25,652 bases of DNA from Fibrobacter sp. UBA4297 (GTDB taxonomy: Bacteria > Fibrobacterota > Fibrobacteria > Fibrobacterales > Fibrobacteraceae), in NCBI RefSeq assembly GCF_002394865.1, contig NZ_DGUZ01000026.1, positions 1-25,652 on the forward strand. The letters are read 5' to 3'. This document shows, in pieces, positions 8,139 to 14,718 of the stretch. Position numbers and translations under genes: made by a program. The notes beneath the pieces were generated by a model, which did no database searches, was not told the DNA's origin, and saw nothing but the letters and a program-made list of their open reading frames with translations. Position 1 is the stretch's first letter; each line of letters starts with the position of its first letter.

Positions 8139-9386
8139 TTAACCCCTGCTGGTGGCGATTCTCTTGATGATGCGGACGACTGTTTCCATGCCTTCGACGG
8201 TCACGTGTTCGAAGGGACCGTGGTAGCCGTAGCCGCCCGTGCCGAGATTCGGGCAGGGGAGTCCCATAAAGCTGAGTTTGGCGCCGTCGGTGCCGCCGCG
8301 CACAGGGTCGCTTACCGGTGTGATGTTTTCGGCGGCGATGGCTGTGCGGGCGCGTTCAAGGACTTCGGGCGTTTTTTCGATGATCTGCAGCATGTTGCTG
8401 TAGGAATGCTTGAGTTCGAGCTCAACGGTATTTTCGCCAAATTTTTCGTTAAACTTTTTGGCGATTTCGCGTAGGAATTCCTGGCGTTCTTCAAATCGCG
8501 TCTGGTCGTGGTCGCGGACGATGTAGCTGAGGGTGGCTTCGGTCACGTCGCCTTGCATGTCGGTCAGGTGGTAGAACCCTTCGCGGCCTTCGGTGGTGGC
8601 GGGTGTTTCGTTTTCGGGGAGCGCCATCGCGATTTCGGCGGCCATGAGGCTTGCGTTTTTCATGATGCCCTTGGCTTCGCCGGGATGCACGCCTTTGCCG
8701 TGAATCTTGAAGGTGGCACTTGCGGCGTTGAAGTTCTCGTAAGCGATGTCGCCTTCGTATCCGCCGTCGACGGTGTAGGCGTATTTAGCCGTGAAATAGC
8801 TTAAGTCCAAGCGGTCGGCGCCGCGTCCGATTTCTTCGTCTGGAGTGAAGCAGACCCAGATGTCTCCGTGGCCGGAAAGATTCTCGTAGCCGCGGCTTTC
8901 GGCGTGGCGGTCGATTTCGATGAGCTCTTCCATGGCGGTCACGATTTCGGCAATGCCTGCCTTGTCGTCGGCGCCGAGGAGCGTTGTGCCGTCAGTCGTG
9001 ATGAGCGTGCGGCCCTTGAGCCACTTGAGCGTGGGGAAGTCTTCGACCTTGAGCACGGCGCCCGAGCCTTTGAGCAGAACATCTTCACCATCGTAATCTT
9101 CGATGATTTGCGGTTTCGGGTTCACGCCCGAAAAATCCGGTGACGTGTCCATGTGACTGATGAATCCAATAGGCGTGTCGCTTTCGCGGCCTTCGGTGGC
9201 GGGCAGAAGCCCGTAGACGTAGCCATTCTCGTCCATCTTCACTTGTGAAAGTCCAATCTGTTCGAGCTCCTCGGTCAAAAACTTGGCGAGTTCAAGTTGT
9301 TGCTTGGTGCTCGGGCAACATTCGCTCTCTTCGTCGGAGGTGGTGGTGAAGCTCACGTATTTTAAAAAGCGGTCTTGGACTTTCAT
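8139..9386 (-). CDS. pepT: Peptidase T (tripeptide aminopeptidase)
   Basis: This 415-residue M20 metallopeptidase removes N-terminal residues from tripeptides in the cytoplasm. Zinc-site motifs are visible in order: FISHMDTSPD (His78, Asp80), LLGADDKAGIAE (Asp140), and FTPDEEIGRGAD (Glu184/185, the catalytic base and a ligand). A late G-T-DG segment (PVRGGTDGAKLSFMGLPCPNLGTGGYGYHGPFEHV) supplies the C-terminal histidine. His78, Asp80 and Asp140 fall at the numbering familiar from E. coli PepT. Only a weak AGG precedes the ATG. The gene is divergent from vsr; an 11-bp direct repeat CTGCAATTAAA (9394 and 9431) lies in the shared upstream region. Confidence 0.95.
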   Translation of the reverse strand: MKVQDRFLKYVSFTTTSDEESECCPSTKQQLELAKFLTEELEQIGLSQVKMDENGYVYGLLPATEGRESDTPIGFISHMDTSPDFSGVNPKPQIIEDYDGEDVLLKGSGAVLKVEDFPTLKWLKGRTLITTDGTTLLGADDKAGIAEIVTAMEELIEIDRHAESRGYENLSGHGDIWVCFTPDEEIGRGADRLDLSYFTAKYAYTVDGGYEGDIAYENFNAASATFKIHGKGVHPGEAKGIMKNASLMAAEIAMALPENETPATTEGREGFYHLTDMQGDVTEATLSYIVRDHDQTRFEERQEFLREIAKKFNEKFGENTVELELKHSYSNMLQIIEKTPEVLERARTAIAAENITPVSDPVRGGTDGAKLSFMGLPCPNLGTGGYGYHGPFEHVTVEGMETVVRIIKRIATSRG

Positions 9387-9474
9387 TTTGTGCCTGCAAT
9401 TAAAAAATCATAATAACTTGCGATTTTATTCTGCAATTAAATTTATCTTTTTTAACGTAATTGGGAACACGATA

Positions 9475-9981
9475 GTGGATAAAGTTTCAAAAAAATCGAG
9501 TGCCAAGAAAAGGGTGGCAAAAAGGCGCAGGTCTCGCAAGCCGATGACCCGCTCGCAGATGATGCAGGCGGTCCATTCGGAGGATACAAAGCCCGAGATG
9601 ATTGTGCGCAAGGCGCTCTTTGAGGCTGGGTTCCGCTATCGGCTTCACCGTCGGGATTTGCCGGGGACGCCGGATATTTTCGTACAAAGGTATGGGGTTG
9701 CGATTTTTGTGAACGGGTGTTTCTGGCACCAGCACGGTTGCAAGCTCACGAGCCGTCCGAAGTCGAATTCTGCATTTTGGAACGACAAGTTTGACCGCAA
9801 CATTGTGCGTGACATTAAAACGCAACACGAACTTTCGCTCTTGGGGTATCGCGTGGCGATTGTCTGGGAGTGTTCCTTGCGTGTAGAAGGTGTTGCCGAT
9901 ACGGGGAATATGGGGGCAGCCCTCACGTTGGAGCGCTTAATTGATTTTATCAAGAGTGATGATGAGACAATTGAGCTGTAA
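9475..9981 (+). CDS. vsr: Very short patch repair (Vsr) mismatch endonuclease, orphan
   Basis: This 168-residue protein resembles Vsr, which nicks 5' of T in T:G mismatches arising from deaminated 5-methylcytosine. Conserved pieces are MTRSQMMQAVHSEDTKPEM (Glu41), LPGTPDIFV (catalytic Asp67), VNGCFWHQHGC (His85, His87), FWNDKFDRNIVRD and GYRVAIVWEC. A Lys/Arg-rich N-terminal stretch precedes the domain. GTG at 9475 is the chosen start, with GGGAA about 9 nt upstream; an ATG at 9544 is the alternative. The frame is open back to 9283, but that stretch overlaps pepT antisense and encodes nothing conserved. No cytosine methyltransferase is adjacent, unlike the usual dcm-vsr pairing. Confidence 0.92.
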   Translation: MDKVSKKSSAKKRVAKRRRSRKPMTRSQMMQAVHSEDTKPEMIVRKALFEAGFRYRLHRRDLPGTPDIFVQRYGVAIFVNGCFWHQHGCKLTSRPKSNSAFWNDKFDRNIVRDIKTQHELSLLGYRVAIVWECSLRVEGVADTGNMGAALTLERLIDFIKSDDETIEL

Positions 9982-10031
9982 AATTGTAGTTTAGAATAGT
10001 AATTCTTGGGAGCTTTTGAGAAGGAGAATTT

Positions 10032-10742
10032 ATGACTATTGAAGAGGCTGTTTTAGCACGACATTCTGTGCGTAGGTATGCTTCGACGCCTTTGACTAAG
10101 GAGCAAGTCGAAGAATTGCAGTCGCGGATTCGTCGGCTGAATGAAAATTTTGCCCTCCACATGCAGCTTGTTTTAAATGACGATGTGGCATTTAGTGGGC
10201 GTTTGGCGCATTATGGCTCGTTTCGGAATGTGACAAATTACATTGCGATTGCGGGTCAAAAGTCAGTGGCGGGGTGCGAAGCTTCGCTCGATGAACGCGT
10301 GGGGTATGCGACTGCCGATATTGTGCTTTTGGCGCAGATGATTGGGCTAAATACTTGCGTGGTTGGGCTTACATTCAAGAAGACTCCGACAATTGAAATT
10401 GACGATGGCGAAAAGCTGGAGCTTGTGATTGCGATTGGCAATGGCGAGACGCAGGGCGTGCAGCACCCGATGAAGCCTGTGACGCGAATCGCGCCGGATT
10501 ACGATCAATCTCCGGATTGGTTCAAGAAGGGGATTGACTGCGTGATGCTTGCGCCTTCGGCTTTGAACCAGTTCAAGGCTAAATTTACCGTTGACGAGAG
10601 CGGTCGTGTTTTTGCGGAGAAGCGTTTGGGCTTTTTTAGCAAGGTCGATCTTGGAATTTTCAAGTATTTCTTTGAAATTGGCTCTGGCAAGGAAATTTTC
10701 CGCCGTTCCATGCAAACTTTGCGCAGTTCAGACACGATTTAG
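10032..10742 (+). CDS. Nitroreductase-family protein (TM1586-like)
   Basis: This 236-residue protein resembles the putative TM1586-type nitroreductases, FMN-binding flavoproteins in which the fold is duplicated or rearranged. The FMN-phosphate signature is at the N-terminus (ARHSVRRYASTPL). Other segments include NVTNYIAIAG, ERVGYATADIVLLAQMIGLNTCVVGLTF, AIGNGETQGVQHPMKP, and a second half with MLAPSALNQFKAKFTV. The start is secure: AAGGAG is five bases upstream of the ATG. It stands 50 bases after vsr but appears functionally separate. The substrate is unknown, and it may act on quinones or nitroaromatics. Confidence 0.87.
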   Translation: MTIEEAVLARHSVRRYASTPLTKEQVEELQSRIRRLNENFALHMQLVLNDDVAFSGRLAHYGSFRNVTNYIAIAGQKSVAGCEASLDERVGYATADIVLLAQMIGLNTCVVGLTFKKTPTIEIDDGEKLELVIAIGNGETQGVQHPMKPVTRIAPDYDQSPDWFKKGIDCVMLAPSALNQFKAKFTVDESGRVFAEKRLGFFSKVDLGIFKYFFEIGSGKEIFRRSMQTLRSSDTI

Positions 10743-10754
10743 CGCTGCTTTGTC

Positions 10755-10830
10755 ATGCCCGATTTAATCGGGCATCGCCCTCTTGGGCTTGAAAAAAAGA
10801 AGATTCCTGCTCGGAGGCGGGAATGACAGA
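10755..10830. repeat. Two hairpin repeats after the nitroreductase gene
   Basis: ATGCCCGATT/AATCGGGCAT at 10755-10775 is a 10-bp stem. ATTCCTGC...GCGGGAAT at about 10804-10825 is a second stem-loop, followed by GACAG. Both belong to the dispersed 'catgcccg' type and may act as terminators before the ECF promoter. Confidence 0.55.
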
Positions 10831-10858
10831 TTAGGCTTAAATTTTTTTTAAATTTTAT

Positions 10859-10890
10859 GGTAACACTTTTGAATACCTCCGGTGTTACAT
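10859..10890 (+). promoter_or_regulatory. Shared element P1 (putative ECF promoter of the sigma operon)
   Basis: GGTAACAC, 14 nt, GGTGTTACAT. The halves start 22 nt apart, as in P2 (14664) and P3 (18996), and an A/T-rich tract lies upstream in all three. GTAACAC and GTGTTAC are also exact inverted repeats here, so an operator is an alternative. The element ends four bases before the sigma factor GTG. Confidence 0.65.
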
Positions 10891-10894
10891 AAAC

Positions 10895-11398
10895 GTGAAA
10901 AGCCTAGAACCCTTAAAAAAAGCAGGATTTGCAAAGATTTACGAGAAGTACGCGCCTATGGTCTATAGGCGCTGCCTGCAACTCCTTCGCGATGACGCTG
11001 AAGCTAGCGACCTTATGCAAGACGTTTTTTTGCGGATTTATTCTGCATCGGAGCGCCTTGATATGGAGTCGCCGAGCAGCCTTTTGTGGAATACGGCAAC
11101 GAGACTTTGCCTCAACCGCATTCGTGACAAGCGCCGTCGTGGACTTGACGTAGATTCTTCGAGCCTGCTTTTGAGCATCGCCTGTGCCGAAGACGAGCAT
11201 GACGATTACGAAACGAAAAATGTGCTGGCAAAGCTCTTTTCGAAGGAACCCGAATCTAGCCGCACAATGGCAGTCCTCCATTTTGTCGATGGAATGACGC
11301 TCGAAGAGACTGCCCGTGAAGTGGGGCTCTCGGTAAGCGGTGTGCGCAAGCGTTTGCGCGGGTTACAGGCCAAAGTTAAAACTCTGGAGGTTCAGTGA
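10895..11398 (+). CDS. ECF-type RNA polymerase sigma factor
   Basis: This 167-residue protein has the two-domain ECF layout. Region 2 (about residues 12-75) contains FAKIYEKYAPMVYRRCLQLL and DLMQDVFLRIY, which bind core polymerase and the -10 element. Region 4 (about 115-165) has the helix-turn-helix MTLEETAREVGLSVSGVRKRLRGL for the -35 element. The start is GTG at 10895, since region 2 begins only 11 residues later and no ATG precedes it. There is no Shine-Dalgarno, and the start lies at the end of element P1, suggesting a leaderless transcript. Its TGA overlaps the ATG of the anti-sigma-like gene. It probably drives its own promoter and P2/P3; this is inferred from the shared motif. Confidence 0.92.
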   Translation: MKSLEPLKKAGFAKIYEKYAPMVYRRCLQLLRDDAEASDLMQDVFLRIYSASERLDMESPSSLLWNTATRLCLNRIRDKRRRGLDVDSSSLLLSIACAEDEHDDYETKNVLAKLFSKEPESSRTMAVLHFVDGMTLEETAREVGLSVSGVRKRLRGLQAKVKTLEVQ

Positions 11399-12198
11399 TG
11401 ATTCCCGATTGGAAATTAGAACGATTCCTGACTGGCGACTTGCCGGAAGAAGAAATGAATAAGCTTCGCGAGCTTGAAGCGAATGATGCGGTATTTGCAA
11501 ATCGCGTAAAAATGCTCCGCGAAGATAACAAGGCAATTTTGAACAAGTTGCCGTTTGAAACGCTTGCCGCGAATCTTGGAACGGATGCTGCCAGGATTGC
11601 CGCGAAAAATGTTGCGAAAAATGCGGCGCGCTTTACGCTCGTGAAATTTGCGGTTGCGGCCATGTTCGTTTTTGCCGTTGCCTTGGTGGCGTTCTTTGCC
11701 CAGCGCGAAACTTCCGTGATGAATGAACGCGTGGGTAGCGATGTTGCAACAGTCAATGGCTCGCAAAATACGCAGGTTGCGCTTGCTGAAAATGAATCCG
11801 ATACGCGAATCAAGGGACTTGAAGCCCGCATGGAAGTCTGGAAAAAGACGTCTGCCGGAATTGTCCAGCTGAACGATCTTGATTCTGTCGGCGAAGGCGA
11901 TGAAATCCAGTTGCGCTATGCCGTCCCCGAGAAATGCTTTGGACTCCTTTTTAGCATGGACGGCAATGGCGCTCTGACTCTCCATATGGGCGATGGCGTG
12001 AAGGCGATTGAACTTGCTCCGGGCAAGATGAATTTGCTCCCGTTTGCGTACAAGCTTGATGATGCTCCGTACTTTGAAAAGTTCTTCTTCGTGACTTCTC
12101 CCAAGGAGTTTGCGGTTGAAGAAAATGATGTTGATAAGTTGCTTAAGAGAAGCGACGTGAAGGTGATTGTTTTTACTCTCAAGAAGGCGGGTAAATAA
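11398..12198 (+). CDS. Single-TM anti-sigma-factor-like protein with DUF4384-like periplasmic domain
   Basis: This 266-residue protein has a cytoplasmic N-terminus of the anti-sigma type (WKLERFLTGDLPEEEMNKLRELEANDA), without an obvious zinc motif. One transmembrane helix follows (about 79-100, FTLVKFAVAAMFVFAVALVAFF), then a periplasmic region. The latter (LNDLDSVGEGDEIQLRYAVPEKCFGLLFSMDGNGALTLHM) resembles DUF4384-like beta domains that accompany bacterial caspase genes. The ATG at 11398 overlaps the sigma stop codon and has GGAGG seven bases upstream; GTG at 11395 is an alternative. Its stop overlaps the caspase ATG, so the three products are probably translationally coupled. Holding the sigma factor at the membrane is inferred from topology and position. 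Confidence 0.75.
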   Translation: MIPDWKLERFLTGDLPEEEMNKLRELEANDAVFANRVKMLREDNKAILNKLPFETLAANLGTDAARIAAKNVAKNAARFTLVKFAVAAMFVFAVALVAFFAQRETSVMNERVGSDVATVNGSQNTQVALAENESDTRIKGLEARMEVWKKTSAGIVQLNDLDSVGEGDEIQLRYAVPEKCFGLLFSMDGNGALTLHMGDGVKAIELAPGKMNLLPFAYKLDDAPYFEKFFFVTSPKEFAVEENDVDKLLKRSDVKVIVFTLKKAGK

Positions 12199-14471
12199 TG
12201 TTTATGATTTCAAATAAGGCTTTTGGGGTGTTGTCTGGTTTGTCTTTTGCATTGCTTTTTGTGTTGCTCTTGTTGGCTTCCAATGCTAATGCTGCAACAG
12301 AATCGGGCCGAATCAATCGCTATGTTGTTGCCGTGAGTGCCAATAACGGTGGTGCAGGTCGTCCGATGCTTCGCTATGCGGAAAGTGATGCCCGTTCGTT
12401 TGCCAAAGTGCTTAAGGAAATGGGTGGCGTGCTTCCGCAGAACGTGATTCTCGTGAAGGAACCGTCTGTTGTTGCTTTGCAAAAGGAATTTGCGAATCTC
12501 GATGCAAAAATTTTGCAGGATAAAGCGTCTAATGGTCGCGACGAAGTGCTCGTCTATTACAGCGGTCACGCCGACGAAAAGGGTCTCCGTTTGGGCGAAG
12601 AAACTTACGCCTGGAAGGACTTGCGCAATCGCATTGACGCCCTCAGTGCCGATGTGAAAATTGCAGTGATTGATGCTTGCGGTTCTGGTGCAATTACCCG
12701 CGTGAAAGGTGGTAAGGCGGTGCCTGCTTTTATGGTCGACCAGAGCAGCGACATGAAGGGCTATGCGTTTATCACGAGCAGCACGCAAGATGAATCTAGC
12801 CAGGAAAGCGATAAGCTCAAGGGCTCGTTCTTTACGCACTCGCTTGTGAGCGGTCTCCGTGGCGCAGGCGACTTGAGTAGCGATGGCCGTGTGACGCTCT
12901 CGGAAGCGTACCAGTTTGCATTCAATGAAACTTTGCAAAAAACCGAAACAACGCTGGGTGGCGCTCAGCATCCGAGCCGTGACATGAACCTTGCGGGTAC
13001 GGGTGACGTGGTGATGACCGATTTGCGTGCAACAAGTGCAGGTCTGGATTTGGACGAAAGCGTGGGTGGTCGCCTTTACATTCGCGATGCTGATGGCGAA
13101 CTCGTCGCAGAACTCAATAAAAAGCAAGGTCATGCGATGAGTCTTGGCCTCCCGGCAGGAAATTACACGGTGAATCTCCAGCAGAAGACCGATTACATGG
13201 GCGCAACTGTTGCTCTTGTAAACGGTAAGCGCGAAAAGATTTCGATGGGCAATTTCACGAGTGTTGTGGCTGAACAGACGGTGTTCCGCGGTGAAATTGG
13301 CGGCAATAGAAGCTGCCCGGGTGGCGATACGATTGCTTGCTCGCTTGATTCCCTGGATCATAACGGCAAGTTCCGTACGACGTTTAGCTTCGTGAATACG
13401 GATAGCGATCCGCGTAAGGGCTTGCAGTTGGGCTTGTTCGTCGCTCGTACGAAGGATTACATGTTGGGTACGCAGGTGAGCTTGTTTGCAAATATTGCTC
13501 AAAAGGAAATGCACGGCTTGCAGGCGACAACGATTGTGAACGTGGCAAAAGACCACTTTGAAGGCGCCCAGCTTTCGTCTGTGGCAAACTACGCAGGGTC
13601 TTTTGATGGTGCGCAGGTGAGCTCGGTTGTGAACATTGCGAAGGACAAGTCCTCGGGGGCGCAGATTGGTATTGTGAACGTGGCCGTTGATTCGCTGAAT
13701 GGTTTGCAGGTTTCTGCTGGTGTGAACTACGCGAAGGTTACAGATTGGCAGGTGACGGCTGGTGTGAATGTTGCACAAACTACAAAAAGCCAAGCGGTTG
13801 CTGGTGTCAATTATGCGACAAAGTCGAAAGTTCAGGTGGCTGCGGGGGTAAATGCTTCTCACGTTAACGAAAAGGTGCAAATTGGCGTTGTCAACTATGC
13901 CACGAATGAAAATGGTCGCCAGTGGGGTATTGTCAATATCTGCGCGCATTGCGAAAAGTCCCCAGTGGGTCTCGTCAATATCGTCGGAAATGGCGTGTGG
14001 AGCGTGACTCCATACATCAACGAAATGGGAGCGCTTGGCGGATCTGTCCATTTGGGTACGGCTTATTTCTACACGAATATTGAATGGGCCGCATTCTTTA
14101 AGAAAGGGCATATCTTTAAGGAGTTCGAAAAGTTCTATGAACACGGCGTTGGTATCGGTACCCAGTTTGGAAAGTACGGAAGCCATTGGGAACTCGAATA
14201 CACGTTCTTCAACGTCTACGATAAATTTGGCATGGATGAAGATGATTGGAAGTCTGGATACCACCATCGCGGCCGCGTTGGTTATGTGTACCAGGTGTTC
14301 CCGGGTTTTGGCCTCTCGGTGGGTGGCTCGTTGAATTTGACGAGCGAAGGCTATCTGAACAAGCTATTGCTTAAACCGCTTGGCGATTACCACGATGACG
14401 TGAGCTACAAAGACCATAAAGGTCGCTGGTGGCCGGGATTCTACGCAGGACTTACCATCGGACGATTCTAG
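12198..14471 (+). CDS. Exported caspase-like (C14) protease with surface repeats and beta-barrel-like C-terminus
   Basis: This 757-residue protein has a signal peptide (about 1-32, ending ASNANA). Residues 40-275 form a caspase-like p20 domain: RYVVAVSANN at strand 1, His124 in LVYYSGHAD, and Cys161 in VIDACGSG. Both catalytic residues are present. A small beta domain (about 280-360) carries GLPAGNYTVNL. Residues 408-598 hold about 13 repeats of roughly 15 residues with the pattern G-hydrophobic-Q-V-x-x-x-V-N-hydrophobic-A, resembling LA_2272-type surface repeats. The last 150 residues alternate like outer-membrane strands and end in Phe (GLTIGRF). It overlaps the anti-sigma-like gene by one base. 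It is probably periplasmic or surface-exposed; the substrate is unknown. Cleavage of the anti-sigma protein is conceivable but unsupported by direct evidence. Confidence 0.85.
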   Translation: MFMISNKAFGVLSGLSFALLFVLLLLASNANAATESGRINRYVVAVSANNGGAGRPMLRYAESDARSFAKVLKEMGGVLPQNVILVKEPSVVALQKEFANLDAKILQDKASNGRDEVLVYYSGHADEKGLRLGEETYAWKDLRNRIDALSADVKIAVIDACGSGAITRVKGGKAVPAFMVDQSSDMKGYAFITSSTQDESSQESDKLKGSFFTHSLVSGLRGAGDLSSDGRVTLSEAYQFAFNETLQKTETTLGGAQHPSRDMNLAGTGDVVMTDLRATSAGLDLDESVGGRLYIRDADGELVAELNKKQGHAMSLGLPAGNYTVNLQQKTDYMGATVALVNGKREKISMGNFTSVVAEQTVFRGEIGGNRSCPGGDTIACSLDSLDHNGKFRTTFSFVNTDSDPRKGLQLGLFVARTKDYMLGTQVSLFANIAQKEMHGLQATTIVNVAKDHFEGAQLSSVANYAGSFDGAQVSSVVNIAKDKSSGAQIGIVNVAVDSLNGLQVSAGVNYAKVTDWQVTAGVNVAQTTKSQAVAGVNYATKSKVQVAAGVNASHVNEKVQIGVVNYATNENGRQWGIVNICAHCEKSPVGLVNIVGNGVWSVTPYINEMGALGGSVHLGTAYFYTNIEWAAFFKKGHIFKEFEKFYEHGVGIGTQFGKYGSHWELEYTFFNVYDKFGMDEDDWKSGYHHRGRVGYVYQVFPGFGLSVGGSLNLTSEGYLNKLLLKPLGDYHDDVSYKDHKGRWWPGFYAGLTIGRF
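13419..13998 (+). repeat. Coding tandem repeat (about 13 units of ~45 bp) in the caspase gene
   Basis: Successive units read GLQLGLFVARTKD, GTQVSLFANIAQK, GLQATTIVNVAKD, GAQLSSVANYAGS, GAQVSSVVNIAKD, GAQIGIVNVAVDS, GLQVSAGVNYAKV and so on to VGLVNIVGN. The DNA units have diverged, so selection probably acts on the protein pattern. Confidence 0.75.
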
Positions 14472-14478
14472 TTACTTT

Positions 14479-14621
14479 GTCATCCCCGATGCCTGTCCTC
14501 GCGCCTGTCCTCGCTTGACGGGGATGACGGGGACGAGCGGGCATCACCTGTATGCTCTTGTCATCCCCGACTTGTTCGGGGATCTCTTGTTATCTTGTCA
14601 TGCCCGCCTCCGAGCGGGCAT
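14479..14621. repeat. Cluster of three GC-rich palindromes
   Basis: The stems are GTCATCCCCG/CGGGGATGAC (14479-14488 with 14519-14528), ATCCCCGA/TCGGGGAT (14563-14583) and ATGCCCGC/GCGGGCAT (14600-14621). They lie between the caspase stop and promoter element P2 and probably block read-through, although only the last is close to an A/T-rich tract. Confidence 0.7.
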
Positions 14622-14663
14622 CTCCTGTTTAACAAACGAAAAATTTTATTTTTTGAATTATGT

Positions 14664-14695
14664 GGTAACACTTTTTGTACCTTAAGGTGTTCCAT
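14664..14695 (+). promoter_or_regulatory. Shared element P2 (putative ECF promoter of the receptor operon)
   Basis: GGTAACAC, 14 nt, GGTGTTCCAT, with 22 nt from half to half, identical in layout to P1 and P3. It is preceded by an A/T-rich tract. It leaves a leader of about 23 nt before the receptor ATG. Confidence 0.65.
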
Positions 14696-14718
14696 TGGGG
14701 AATGGTTTAGGAACTGTA

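Noticed and set aside
9283..9474. N-terminal extension of Vsr
   Set aside because: This stretch overlaps the pepT coding region antisense and the shared promoter region; the Vsr domain begins well after 9475.
12210..14267. Long minus-strand open frame (685 codons) opposite the caspase gene
   Set aside because: It is a shadow of the codon pattern of the caspase/repeat gene, is rich in His/Arg, and has no start signal or domain.
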